DNA from: Cristatella mucedo
Lineage: Eukaryota > Bryozoa > Phylactolaemata > Cristatellidae
Assembly (NCBI GenBank): GCA_009760855.2
Contig: WPIO01000002.1
Coordinates: 5,701,001-5,765,000, forward strand
Length of the DNA stretch: 64,000 nucleotides
Direction of reading: 5' to 3'
Shown here: positions 1-15,762 of the stretch, in pieces
Numbering within the stretch: the stretch's first letter is position 1
Layout of the letters: each line of letters opens with the position of its first letter
The notes under the pieces: model-generated
The model's input: only the letters and a program-made list of their open reading frames with translations
What the model was told of the DNA's origin: nothing
Databases searched by the model: none
Position numbers and translations under genes: made by a program

Positions 1-789
<789 letters not shown>

Positions 790-1628
790 GACGTGCACAC
801 TTGCGCTCGGAGCGATAGCGTCTTCATTGTATATACGGAGGGTGTATACAACGATCCGATTGCCTTACTGGCGGATGCAAGCCAGTTGAAAGTGCCTACG
901 GTTGAAAAGTAATTTGGACACGTGGACAGTGTTATGGATCGCTCTTTGAACAGCCCTAGGCCACGCTCGACTGACTGGGCCGCTTAGGACGACGCGCTGT
1001 CAGACCGCGCGGTGCCTTATTGATTCCTCCACGACGCCGACCATCTGAGGACCAGCGAAGGTCCTCAGACGGTCATTTGGTCGTCATTTTGCGGTCCATC
1101 CTCAGCGCGAGGCGTGACGTGCAGGCAATTGCGCACATTTGCAGCATTTGCATTCGCTTTGTGGGACGTCGCTTTCGCTCATCTCGGCCGTCAGCCGGGA
1201 CAGCTTAGCGTAAATTGCGCGCAGACGCTCCCCCTCTCCTCCATTCGACGGAGCAACCTTGACCGTCGCGTCGGCCTCGGCCGATGGCCATGCGGCCGCC
1301 GAGGCGGCAGCTGAACTCCTCGAGGCTCATAGGTGCTATGCGTGCGAGCGACGGGTCGAGGTACCTATAGGCCTTTCGTGGGGTACCATTCAGAATCATA
1401 CTGAGTTAAGCCGGTCTCAAGGTGGCGCGATCAAAGGTTCCTAGAATTAATCGCACAAATAAGCAGCAGGAAGGTTACCTTTTAAAATTAACTCTTTATG
1501 CGGCTAAGCAGAGGTTGCCGGTTTCTATAAGTACAAATGGTAGAAAGTGGCCTGTGGATTTTAGCATTCAACTTCAGCTCGTTCGTGGTTGTTCTAGTCC
1601 AGGTCAGCAGTGGTGCCCAATTAAAAAG
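790..1628. other. Unassigned GC-rich sequence
   Basis: Unique-looking, CpG-rich sequence between the CT array and a decayed LINE end. Open frames of 60-66 codons occur in several frames with no domain, signal peptide or consistent splice sites, so I call no gene. Confidence 0.4.
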
Positions 1629-2240
1629 ATAATAATAATAGTAGTAATAAGACATTTCAAAGATGTCCGAGGAAAACTAAGAAAATTAAAATCTCTCTCT
1701 AGACACTTTACATATGTTGGAATGGCAGCATACCAATCGATTTATGACAACATGCACAGTGACAGAATGTAAAAGCACGCATAAAATGCACGGCGTCAGC
1801 ACGTCCGAGCACACAAAGGAAAACTCACATGAATCGAGCAAATGCTGTAAGGAACGCGCAAGTTCTTAGCTTAATTTTTTTTTAATTCGTTCGGACAGGG
1901 GAGCCCGCTGGGTCAGTCGGGAGTGAGCTCCAGGCTTTGTAAGCATACGAGCTAAAGGCACGAAGATCTCCGAAGGATTTGAGCTTGATTAGATGCAAGA
2001 GTTGCTGAAAGAGTTGATTCTGAAAAGCAAGCGGTAACGTGCGAAGCCTGATTAGGAAGTATTTAGGATAGGTAGGCCGGAGCAGGAAAATGAAGGGACC
2101 CTAAAAGTGGGAGGCGAAACCTTATAGTTGAATTGCTGAATAATGGGAGACCAGCACAGGTCGGCGAGAAGCGGTTCAAAGTGGCAATTGCGACGCTCGC
2201 GACGGACACGTCGACCTCCTAAGTTTTGCACCAACCGAAG
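1629..2240 (-). mobile_element. Decayed 3' end of the Rex1/CR1-like LINE (LINE-1 family here)
   Basis: Read on the minus strand this matches the C-terminal coding part and 3' UTR of the LINE at 25,660-26,918: the His-Trp-Leu-Pro region, the block encoding the final Trp-Asn-Ser-Leu-Pro segment and the stem-loop remnant near 1,690-1,715, ending in a degenerate AAT repeat at 1,629-1,645. Frameshifts and substitutions are abundant, so it is an old 5'-truncated copy. Confidence 0.7.
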
Positions 2241-5200
2241 ATCAATTTGAGCCCTTTCTAACCTCCTCCACCTCCCTGGGTACGCCCTGTAGGGATCACC
2301 GGAGTGTCTCCGACGAGCTGTCCGGGAACCGCTTTCTGAGCGCGCGGATTGGCGTGTTGCTTTTCAGGTGGCGATCTACCGCTTCCTGTAGACTGGGCTC
2401 GGTGACCGGTGAGCGCTCCACCGCGCGCACGCTCTAGGTTGCTAAAATAATTGGATCGCTCGATTTAATTTTAAAGGGGCTCGGCGAAATTTTAGAGGCA
2501 CTCAAGATGAATTCCATTTTCAGACGCGCGTATACCGAGGTCCGCAGCAGAGCTGCGCGCGCGTGAACGCGCGGCGGCGCGCGCAGCTTCGCAAAATCGG
2601 GATGCCCGTTTCGGATGCGTCGGACCTGGTCGCTCTGGCATGAGATCGGAGTAGGGATAAATGAACTTTGTATCGGTCGGTGTAGCGGCGAACTAGGTTT
2701 ACTAAAGAAAGGCGTCGTTTAATCGTAACGTCGATTTTGGTCGGAATGCCTTATGCAGAGTGCATGCACGTAACTCGCAAAACAAGTCGCACTGATCACG
2801 TGCGTGTTACCCTTGGGAGTTGTCTACAGTGCACTCGATGCCCGTGCAGCATTTGGCGAGCTAACGCTAGTCAACGGACTTCATCTCAAGCCATAAAGTG
2901 AAATTAAAAAGCATAGCTGAGTCAGGAGGTCAGTCGAGGCGGAAGTGAGCGGCTTGGAAGCGCCGGCCAGGGACGGCCAGAAAGTATGTGCTAGCGTTGA
3001 CGGCAGACAGAGTGTATACTACCCCGAAAGCCCGTAAGGGGCCGTTGGAAGTGGAACGAGATTACACTGGCTGGTCAGACAGCGGGCGAACCATGTTTTT
3101 CGCTAGATTGATAAGCATTAGTATAGATGAGAGAGGCTGGAAGGCATCCGATCGCTTGGGGGAGCCTTCTGCACACATCTTCAGTGTTAATTTTGTTTTC
3201 TTTTTAATTTCACATGTTTCCCGAGAGGGCTAAACAATTTTTTATCAAGCGGTCATATATTTTTAGAGTTTCTTTGAGAGGAAATTTATATTTTTTTACC
3301 GTCCTTTGGGGGCCACCATAGCAGCGCACCGAAGGTGCCCAGCTTCGGGCTCTCAAAATGGAGGCACAGACTTCTATAGCCAATCAAAAGAGGCTTCCGT
3401 GCTGGACGATGGATCCTCCACTCTTTCAAACTGTTTAACAGCTAAATTAACATTTACAGTTATAAAATAGTGTTTGAATACCAGGTCTGTCGAGGGGCCT
3501 AAAGAGCCTTTCGGACCGAATTTCGAAGCGAAAGCAACGAGTCCCTTGAGCCCGCGCTCAAGGTCGAGGTTCTGCCACCACGCCGCAATCCTGGCAATAC
3601 CATCGCTTGCGACCGCCATTTCTGGGTACGTTCCACTTTGCCATGTCGACACTAAGTGCCTAGTGGACACTCCGGGCAGGCCTCGCTCATGATTTGCGCC
3701 AAGCTGTCACCTACATATCCCCGTCGGCAGTCGAATTCGGACACGTAGATTTTAAAAGACAGGAATCCGTGACTAATTCTCCAGGCCGCCATAACAGCCT
3801 GAGGCGACCGCATCATATCACCCGTTTCGTGACCCCAAAAAGGTGAAACAGCATCGCCTCAATCTCGAGAGCTGCGCGGTCAACGCTGCGAGTGACCGTA
3901 GGGTCATAGGTCACAAAGGGCCAGACAAAAGCCCTGAAGGCTCTCATCGGTCGCTGCGGCGGCGAGCTAGCGTCGCAGCACGAAGACGAGGCTCGGTAGC
4001 GACCTCGTTTATTGGGCGGTACGCTGTACGATGCTGCGGCGCGGAGTATCACACTCTGCGCTCCCCTTCGGCGGCGGCCGCACCGAGCGCGAAGCGGTGC
4101 GTACAAAAATAAATGTGAACTCGAGTGCCCCGCCGCGCTTCGGCACCGGATTTCAAGCACGAAATATAAATACTAATCCTACTGATACAGAGACTTGAGC
4201 CGCTGTCGGAGAGGGCCGCGCCACCTATCGGGCGGCACTTGGCCTGGGGCCCGGCGCGCGCACGCGACGCTGCTGGCTGCAGTAGCACCGGCCGCGGTCG
4301 CGACGGCGCGACCGCGGCCGCCGAGCGCGCAGCAGCTCGGCGTCCGGGGTCAGCGCAGCCGTGTTTCCCGGCTGCGTGTTGCGTCGACGCCCGGTCGTCT
4401 TCGTCGTCGCCACTGTCGCCTGGTGGGGTTGCTCAGAACGCCGTCGCCACTGCCGCAGACGCCGTCGCCGGGGCTCCGATGGCCAGCTTGCTAGTGCCGC
4501 GAGACGACGAGCGGTGGGAGCCTCTTCAGCGGATCGTCGGCTTTCGCCATCTTTCGCCCTCCGACAAGCGACGCCGGCGCGCGACCGCCGGGCGGGCGGC
4601 TCGAGTGCTCGGCTGGGCACGCAGCTCAGTCACTAGCTGCTGTCGAAGTTGGGCGCTGTCGCGTCAGAATGGATTTTCTGAAAATGCAAGCGCTTCCAAT
4701 GAGAAATGCGACGACGTGCAGCCCAGCCGCCCATAGGCACGGCGAGCGACCGTGGAACGACGAAGAAGGCGCGCGCGCGCGCGCGAGCGCTTGCTTAATC
4801 TCTCAGCGTCCGAGCTCCGCTCAGACGGAAGCGCGAGCGACGAGCGCTAACGCTAGGTGCGGGGCAGCTCAGCTCTTTGCCCATTTGAATTAACGGATGC
4901 AGCGGACGGGGGCGCGGAGGGTGGAAGTAGGAGTGATCTCAAAGACGCTGCATCCGCTTTTGGAAGCCGCTGAGCGCTTGGCGCCGGCGATGCGAGCGCT
5001 CGGCCGCAGCTTCCGACTACGCCGCTCAACCGCGTTCAACTGTTCGGGGCTCGGCGATCGAATGCCGTCGTATTGCGATCGAGCGCGAATGTACAGAGTA
5101 CAGGAGGGCGTAGCTTAACGCAGTGTGTCGCTAACGCCGGCCGATCGCTTGTGCAGCCAATCGCTTCGCCTTCTGGGCGCTCTTGTCTCGCGTAGCGTAG

Positions 5201-5283
5201 CCGCAGAGCAGCGCAGAGGTAGCCGCAGAGCAGCTCCGAGCGCTCTCCCGGAGGCGCTCGCGCCGCCGAGCAGCGGCTCTTAC
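2241..5283. other. No supportable gene; CpG-rich from about 3.8 kb
   Basis: No conserved domain is seen on either strand. From about 3,800 to 5,280 the sequence is very rich in CpG and lies directly 3' of the last recognised exon of the minus-strand Ig gene. Further 3' exons of that gene, such as a membrane anchor, could lie here, but I found no segment with both convincing splice sites and an open frame. Confidence 0.4.
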
Positions 5284-7977
<2,694 letters not shown>

Positions 7978-8019
7978 CTCTCGAGCAGACACCTGCGACA
8001 CAATGCGGCGAGAAGGGCG

Positions 8020-8040
8020 ATCGGTGCCGCTTATGTAGGC
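8020..8040 (-). promoter_or_regulatory. Possible TATA-like element upstream of the Ig gene
   Basis: The gene strand reads CTACATAAGCGG about 50-60 bp upstream of the chosen ATG at 7977, in otherwise GC-rich DNA. Position and sequence are compatible with a weak TATA element, but no initiator or transcript evidence is available. Confidence 0.2.
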
Positions 8041-11000
8041 GCGGCCGGCTGCGCGCACGTGAGCGAAATTAGCCGTAACGCGCCTAAGCGAACGCACGCC
8101 GCCATCCGAACGGCGTTAATCCGAAAGAGCGCAATTTTCGGCAACCAATTAGAAGTGCGAGGAAACGGAGCGAGGCCGTATCGGCAGCACATGCCGGTGC
8201 GCAGCGCCGCCGCGTCGTCCGCTGCGCCGCTCGACCGTCGCTCGTCGGCCGTAGCCGCGGGCTACGGCGGCAGATGCTGCTTGGGCGACGCGGCTCTGGA
8301 AACGGACGCGCTCACCGGCAGCTCGAATGCGAGCGACGCTCGCCGTCGTCGAATGAGCAGGCGCGAAGCTTCGCGGTCAACTTTATAGCTACGGCGAACA
8401 AAGGCCTCCGGGCCCCTATTATTATTCGAGCCGCTGACGCCGCTGCGTTACGCGGCGGCCTTTGGGGCGGGGGAGTAGCGTCGCGCCGAAGACCTCTGCA
8501 CGACGGATACCGCTCGATCGTGCGGCGACGGCGACAGCGGTGGACGCTGCGCATTGCACGAACGCCCGCCCGCCGAGTAGCTGCATTCACGACGGCAGTA
8601 CCAGCCTGCTTTCGGCGCTTTTCTCAATTCGCCCCCGGTCGCCCGCACGCGCGCCGCGCGGCCATTACGCTGCGACGCGTCGAGGCGACGCAGCGGCGGC
8701 AGTTGCGCACCTCGCCGCCTCGTCCGGAAAGGCCGCGGTAGCGGCTTTTAGCGCTCGTTGCTCGAAAGTAGTCTGCGGCGGCGGTGGCAGCGGCAGCGCG
8801 CAGAGCCGCGGGCGCAGGGCCCGCGACGAGAAATTACCGTGACAGCGAGCGTAGTCTTAAAAAGACGGAAAAGAGCAGGAGCGGAGGGAGAATGAAGCGG
8901 GCGACGAGGGACAGCGAGAAGGGCAGGAAAAACGCTGGAGGACGCTTGCGGCGACGACGAGTGCGTTGCCGCACTCCGCGCGAACCTCAGCGGCGGCTAA
9001 CCGACGCCACGGCGTCGGCCGCTAGAGCAGCTCAACGCGTCGCAAATGCAGACAGCGCGCCTCAGCCGCCAGCGAACGCGCGACCGCACGCGCGCTGGAC
9101 AGACCGGCGACGAGCTCGCGACGGCTGGAGCGCATGCAGGGTGCGCGCCGCCACGCCCATTTGTGACTTTCGCGGGAAGTCGGTTTGCAAACAATGCTCA
9201 ACCCAGCGACCTCGCGACCTTCACCCGGATACCTCATGCGGCTGCTCTACGCTCGGACTTCAAGCGCAGATTCGCACGCTGGGGGCTTGCCCATGCAGTC
9301 ACGCGGGCAGGTCGCGAACAGTCCGCCAGTTCCGCGAACCTGGAGCGCCAGCGTGCGAGCGAAAAGGGTTGCGCTCGGCGCACGGGGGGGGGGGTTCTGG
9401 AGGGAAGCGTGTCGCCGTCGCCCCGGCCGCTATGCGCCGAGCCGCGGCCAATGTACGGGCCACCAATGCGGAGCGGCAGGGTGCTTCAAGAGTGGAGCTC
9501 TTCCAAGGAATCGAGCCCGCGCACCCGAAAAAAAACTTGCACCGCGCGCATGCAACAGTTGGCCATTTTGATCCTGTGCGCCGCTCGCTATATGGAAACC
9601 CGCCGCAATGTACGTGCCGCACGATGCGCCGCCGACGAGCGCCAATGCGAGAGATGGCGAGAGAGAAATCGCCTGCAAAACGAGGCAGGCGCGGCGAGCC
9701 GCAGGCCAGAGGTCAGATGACGTGCACGCCCGAGGAAACTGCGTTCGCGTCACGCGGCACCGGCGGCCATTGCGACGCGTCGTCGGGGGCGCTGAGCGCT
9801 CTCTCCGCAACAGGACGAGGCTTGCGAATGCGATTATGCAACGGAAACCGTTGGCTGGCGGCGCGTTTATGAATGGCGGCTGGCGCCCGTTACGCTGGTC
9901 CGACGCGTACGAGCGGCGGGTCTCTGGGATTCGTGAATGGGTCGCGGATTAAACGATCGGCGGCTTGCGCTCGATGGGAGAACGCAGATGAAAACCTGTC
10001 GGTCGTCCGGCCGCTCATCAGCGCGCACACGTGGCTAAGATTGCCCTATCCTGTCTCTGGCAGGAAAGTGACAAATCAAACGCACGTGGTCGCTCATCCG
10101 TCGCACCTGCTGCCGCCGGGCTCGCACTTCGGCGGTATATTCGGCCTGCCGCCGCGACGCACCGCGGCATCGACGACGGTTGCGCCGCCGAGACCGGCGT
10201 CCTGACGCTCAGGTGCCGACGGCGCCAATCGCTGCGACGCCCCGTCCGCGGCCTCGGCGCTTTCCCTACAGCGACTGGAGCGACGGACTTCCGGGCCGCT
10301 GCTCAGCGGAAGGAATTCGCGCGCTCGACGAAGGAAGGAACGCTTTGATTACAGCGGAGCGCTCTAGTCGGCGCGCTCGAGGCCGAGGGGGCGCCGCCGC
10401 CGTCGCCCGCTCGACGTGGCCGGGCTGCGCCACAGTGGGCGCGAAGAGCGAGCGAGCGAGCGCAGCTAGGCGAGCGGAAGCGGCGATGGCGGGCGGCGGA
10501 GTGCCGCCATCTCGTCTTCAACGTCGGCCGCTGTCGTTAGTGCGACTGCGCTCATCATTGGTAGCCTCGATTGGTAGGTGCCGCAGCGGCGGCTGCTCGC
10601 TGCGCGAAGGGGTTGCGGACGGGGGCGTCGGGGGCACTGCGAAAACGGTGCCCTCCCTCAAATGACGCGCGTAGGACGACCGGCCAGCGGAGATTAGTGC
10701 CGTGGTTGTTATATATTAATGACGTCTTGCCCAGCGTCAAATGAAAAGCGCTGGCTAAACGCTGTGTGAACGCGTTGCGACGGTTGCGGCGAATGTTAGC
10801 GATTCCCGCGTTTCGACAACGAGAAGCGGGCGAAAAAGTGGTCTGCGGCTGAGATATCGTTTAAGGGCACCTGCTGAAGGGTTGGATCAGTCAGTTTTCT
10901 GCGAGCTGCTTCCCTTCGCTGCCCTCCATAACCTCGTGTTAAGGAATGCAGAGCTCGCTGTTGCGAGGGAGCGCGCGGACTTTCTGCCGAAGCCCGGGCG

Positions 11001-11423
11001 CCATAGATTGCCGTCGTGCACCCGCTTTCATCGGCGTGCGTGCACCGCTACCAGGAGCCAGTGTCGCCAGAAAACGTGGTCAGCCAGGCCTTTTCCTCGC
11101 GCTTTTTCGTACAAAAGACATGGCTTCGTAGCGGCTACGGCGGTGAGTTAAGGGCCACTCGACTAGCCAGAGCGCTCGCCCCTGCCCTGTCTAAGCCCCA
11201 GCCATTACTTATCCACCCGAGGGGCTTGCGAACAAGCCGACGGTCAGCGGTCGAAGCGGCAGCTCGTTAGCAATGCGCTCGCGCGGCGGCACCAGTAGGC
11301 ATGGCAGCCAACGAGTCGTCGCGAGGCGGCGAGTTCCGGTGCAAGCGTTAGCACTGCGCGAGAATGGCGAGGCGACGACGGCGGCGCACCGCCCTTCCAT
11401 AAATATAAATAAAAAACAACAAC
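8041..11423. other. GC-rich sequence upstream of the Ig gene, no gene called
   Basis: Very CpG-rich with many overlapping open frames on both strands, the longest about 362 codons at 8784-9872. These are Arg/Ala-rich in all frames, lack domains and have no consistent splice structure, which is what GC-rich non-coding DNA produces. It probably includes the promoter region of the minus-strand Ig gene. A short G run occurs at about 9,388-9,396. Confidence 0.4.
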
Positions 11424-11561
11424 ATTCATTTATATAATGCCCTAATAGAACACGATCTCTATTCAAGCGCTTCGCATGTGCCACGGGGCTCGAGCCCGCG
11501 ACCTCGGCCAGAACTTTGTTGCGGCGAGCACCTTAAGCACTGGGCCAAACCAACCAGCATG
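11424..11561 (-). mobile_element. SINE-L copy (tRNA head, LINE-type tail)
   Basis: On the minus strand: a tRNA-like head with an A-box-like segment TTGGCCCAGTG, a B-box-like segment GGCTCGAGCCC, then the tail stem-loop related to the LINE-1 3' end (AGCGCTTGAATAGAGATCG...GGGCATTATATAAATG). Other members lie at 50,845-51,012, 54,608-54,743 and 55,331-55,458. Confidence 0.75.
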
Positions 11562-12750
11562 GCGAGCGACGACGATGTCAGCCAGCGCAGTCGGCGATGC
11601 CGGCGAAGGCAGCGCGGCGCCGACGCCGCGCGACTCTTCGGGCCGAACGGCGGCGGCCGGGTTCGCCGACGCGCGACCAGCTCGAGCGGCCAACCGGGGC
11701 AGCGCGCTGCGCTGCAGAGGCGTCTCGAGAAGCAAATTCCTCGCACCTCCGCCAGAGGCCGCCCAGAAGCTGCTGCCCGAAAGCTCGCGCGCGCGCGCGC
11801 GCACCGGAGGTGCTCGCGTCGCCCTCTGAGCGGAGCGCTGCCGCCTCCAAACGGACGCAGCGTGCTCACTCGCGTCAGCTGCCAATTAATTCTGCATTCC
11901 TGCTCAGAGTTGCTGAAAGTGCTCTCTGGAGCGATGTTGTTGTTCCGCAGGCGCCGTGCTCGATCTGCACCGGCTCTCTGAGCTTGTCCAGCTCGCGCAG
12001 CGCCGGCTAGCGGGCGCACGCTAGCCCATTGCGAGGTGCACAGCCGTCGCGCGAGCGCGGCCCCGCGGCCCAGAGACCGTCCGGAGCGGGGGGGGGGGCC
12101 TGCAGAGAGCCGCCGTAGTTCGCGCTCGTGCGTACGCGCTACGGCGGCGGCGGCGCCGTTGTTTCGCGCGCGCGGGCCTGGGAGCTAGCGCAGTCGCGAA
12201 GTCCGGCGACCGTGTATGCTCTGCGAGCGGCGGCGGCGGCGCGGGGGCGCCATCGAGCCGCCGCCGCAGGCGGCGCGCGCCCGCTAAACTGTTTGTACAG
12301 GCGATGGCTATCGGCCGGTCGCCCAGTCGCCGCGGCCGCAGCTGAGCAAGCAAGCAAGCGAGCGAGCCCCCGAGCGCCGGCGCTTCGGCGCCACCTCCGC
12401 TCCAGTGCCGCGCCGGGAACCGCTCGGCGCTGAGCGAGCGCCCGAGCGCTCGGTGCGGCGCTAGCTCGCTTCGGCCATGGCCGGTCTAGCAGAGTTTCGC
12501 TTTCGCTTTGGCAGTCGCCGACAACGCTTCGGCATTGTCGGTGACTGCCGTCGGCGTCGGATTCGGAGGACGACGTCGGCGACGTGGCGATCGAGTAGGG
12601 CTCCGTTTTCAAGCGCGGCGACGGAGGCACTGCCTCCGACTGCCCCCCCCCCCAGCCAGCCACCTGCAGCCACCGGCGTGCGACGCCTTGGCAACGCAGC
12701 TGGAGCGCTGCGGTCATGCTAAGCTGTTACCCCTATGGCTTGAATAACTC
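11562..12750. other. CpG-island-like segment, no gene called
   Basis: Extremely GC-rich sequence with G or C runs at about 12,090 and 12,644 and alternating CG around 11,790. Open frames exist in all six frames without domains. It resembles a promoter-type CpG island, but no adjacent gene was identified. Confidence 0.35.
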
Positions 12751-12752
12751 AT

Positions 12753-12855
<103 letters not shown>

Positions 12856-13959
12856 TCTATCTCTCTTCTCTTTCTCTAAAGCAAAGCTTAAAGCAACCTA
12901 TTCATGCACGATATGCAGTCTGTTGGCAACCGTGTGCGCAGCCAGCGAAAGCAGCGTTAAGCTTCGGCTTTTGGCCTCGGAGAACTTTCTAGCGCCACAC
13001 CAGCATAGTCCTCGTCGCTCGGTGGAACTACCGGCGGACAGAGATAGGTTAGTCACTGCACCAGAGCCCCTCAAGCCTAGCAACGTCAAGCGCGGCTACA
13101 CGCCCCTCCCTCTGCACCTCGACCGAAGGAGCGGCTCGCTGTCACGCTCTCGTCGCTCGGCGGTCTGGCTAAATGGCGCTTCCTCCCGTGCATCGCGCGC
13201 GCCCCGCGTCTGTCCGTGGCTGAGGCCCGCTCGCCGAGCCGTCCACCATCTTTCGCCTACCGAACGGGTCCGAGTGAGCAGGCCCGAATGGGTCACTGAT
13301 GCTCACTGATGCGAGCGAGCGAGCGAGCGAGCGAAGATGCGACTGATGCGAGCTCATCGCAGTGCGTCCGCTCAAGTGGCGCATCCGCCAATAGAATCGC
13401 TCGCAATCGGAATCAGGTCAGGGCAAGGCATCCGTAAAATGCGATCGAAGAAGTCCTTGGAATGAGGATTTGATTTGAAGATTCGATGCCTCCGCTGCGG
13501 AAGAATCTGCCGCCGGCGGCGCCGCCGGTGAAGCAGCAGCCGCTGCTAGGAAACGCCTCGCTGTTCGCCTTCCTTCGGACTCGACGCTCTAGCGCAGGGC
13601 GCCGCCACTCTCGTCGCCCTGCACTTCCGCGCGCTCTCTCTCTCTCTTTTCCTTTCTTTAGCTAGAATCGTCAGAGCGAAGCGACTCGGCCGGCATCCGG
13701 TGGTGCACTGCCTGCGAGCCTTTTGATCCGCACCCGCGGAAATAGACTGTTCCTGTTGTCTCTTATCGTATCGAGCAGAAAATAACGCCCGCCATAAGAC
13801 CAAATAAAAACTCTCGGCTAGACGTGAATGCAAGTTACATACAACGAGCGGGATCTGCAGTTATTCCTGCGACAGCGTGTCTCAGTGCCTATTCGGGAAT
13901 CAATCGAGCCCACGTGCGCGGTATCCGGGCGTGTTGCCAAACCCAGATCTGTGGGAGCA

Positions 13960-14160
13960 AGAGAAGGAACGGGAGCAGGACGAGCAAGAGAAAGAGCAGG
14001 AGGAGCAAGAGAATGAGCAGGAGGAGCAGAGAGAGCAGGAGGAGCAGAGGAATGAGTAGGAGAAGCAAGATAAGGAGCAGCATTAGGAGGAGAAAAGGAG
14101 CACGAAAGAGCAGGAGAAGGAGCAGACCAGAACCAGGAGCGTTGGCAACAGCAGCAGCAG
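13960..14160 (+). repeat. Purine-rich GAGCAG/GAGGAGCA minisatellite
   Basis: Imperfect repeats of units such as GAGCAGGAGGAGCAGAGA. One plus frame encodes a Glu/Gln-rich stretch and the opposite strand a Leu-rich one. Both follow from the repeat; no start, splice site or domain supports a gene. Confidence 0.8.
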
Positions 14161-15145
14161 CATGATGGCAGTCTGTCTTCGTGTTTGCGAGGAACTTTCT
14201 CATAGGTTCTGTCATCTAGAAGACATTGCCTCTGTGCGAACCGGTTGACCCATCGTAGCGATCCCATCAGGGGGCTGTAAAATGCTCGCACGGCGGAGAG
14301 GTATTCGCCAAACAGCCACACTGACCGTCCATTGTGAGCATCCACAAAAGTGGTGACATAACAGCGCAGCGATGCCACCCCCAGGGGCGGCCCCTCGCCG
14401 GGCTATCGCCGACCGGTCGCCCCCGAAGTGCTCTATTCAACAGTGCCTTGCATGTGCGTGAAAAGATCGGAACCGGCTCCCGATGCGCACCGTTGTCACT
14501 CGTCGATCGCTCTGGGCCCTGGCTAACATTCGCGTGGGAACGCGTACGCTCTCGCGGCGACGACGCCAGGGCTCTGCTCCGCGAGCGCGCGCTCGTGCAT
14601 CAAATAACTCGCTCCGTAGCCGCCGCGCAGAGCCCATCCGAAGGCGCTCGCTCTCTCCGCCAGCGCAAACGCCGGCGCAAACGCCGCCGCAAAACGCCGC
14701 CGCTAACGCCGCCGAAAAACGCCGCCGCGCACTTAGTTCGTTGCTCGGCGGGCCGTTGCCTCGGGGAGGCTATCTGGAGCGCTCGCCTCGAGCAGCGAGC
14801 GCGCTCTCCGCGGAGCGCCGAGTGTGCAGAATGCGCCGAATACGCGTCGCTCTCCGGAGCCGCCGCCGCCGTGGGCGGGCTGACCGCACCGCCCAGGCCA
14901 TCGAATGCGCGTCGAGCGCCTCGGAGGGCTGCGACGTCGGACAATGCGCTATTGTGCGCGTCGCTGTCAGAGCCGCCGCCGACGAAAGCCCAGAGGGAGC
15001 CGCGAAGGCACGCAGAGATGCTGCTAATTCAATTGTCTAGCGGTTCGGACCGCGCGCCGCAGTCAATGCGCATTTACATAAGACGCATGCCAAGAGGCGC
15101 TCAAAGTTACCGAGGCCAGACGGCGGAGCGAGCGCCCTAAAGAAG

Positions 15146-15175
15146 AGCGAGCGAGAGAGAGAGAGAGAGAGAGAG
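15146..15175. repeat. Short (GA)n tract
   Basis: Short tract preceded by GAGCGA-type units, about 0.3 kb before the larger purine block. Confidence 0.85.
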
Positions 15176-15455
15176 AAATGCCCGTCCGCCGCGTTGAGCG
15201 AGACACTCCGGGATGCCAGCTGTCGGGCCGCTGTTTGCGCGTGGCTAGACGAAGGAATTCCGAACGCCGCCACCGCCTCGCGGCGCCGTTCGACGGAGGC
15301 TACGGCGGCGTCGCTAAGCCTCCTGGAGCAGTGGGCGCCAGAAGTTGGCGACGAAGAACGGCATGCGCTGAGCACCCTTAGGTCAGCATAAAGCGGCACT
15401 CTTAAAGAATCTCGAGGAACTTGCTCTGCCCTCGAGAGAGCGACAGAAAGAGTGA

Positions 15456-15492
15456 GACAGAGAGAGAAAGAGAAAGAGAAAGAGAAAGGAAA

Positions 15493-15569
<77 letters not shown>

Positions 15570-15610
15570 AGAGAGATAAGAGAGAGACAAAGAGAGCGAG
15601 CGAGCGAGCG

Positions 15611-15665
<55 letters not shown>

Positions 15666-15762
15666 AGAGATTGAAGAACCCGAGGTGGTAAGGTGAGAAA
15701 TAAACCACCTCAAAGCCTTAGCGAGAGAGAGAGAGAGAGAGACACACACACACACACAGCGA
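15456..15762. repeat. Compound purine microsatellite: GA, GAGC and CA blocks
   Basis: Two long (GA)n blocks (about 15,498-15,567 and 15,613-15,660) are separated by a GAGC tetranucleotide run at 15,595-15,615. A third GA block at 15,723-15,741 passes into (CA)n to 15,758. Simple-repeat open frames on both strands are artefacts. Confidence 0.95.

Noticed and set aside
4239-4736. 165-codon plus-strand frame in a CpG-rich block
   Set aside because: No domain, no splice or promoter logic, overlapping open frames on both strands.
5036-5283. Continuation of the Ig gene frame past the exon 7 donor to a stop at 5,036
   Set aside because: Reads through a good GTAAGA donor into sequence without Ig or membrane features; more likely retained intron than coding, though not excluded.
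8784-9872. 362-codon plus-strand frame
   Set aside because: Arg/Ala-rich in a very GC-rich block where all six frames are long; no domain, and an equally long shadow frame overlaps.
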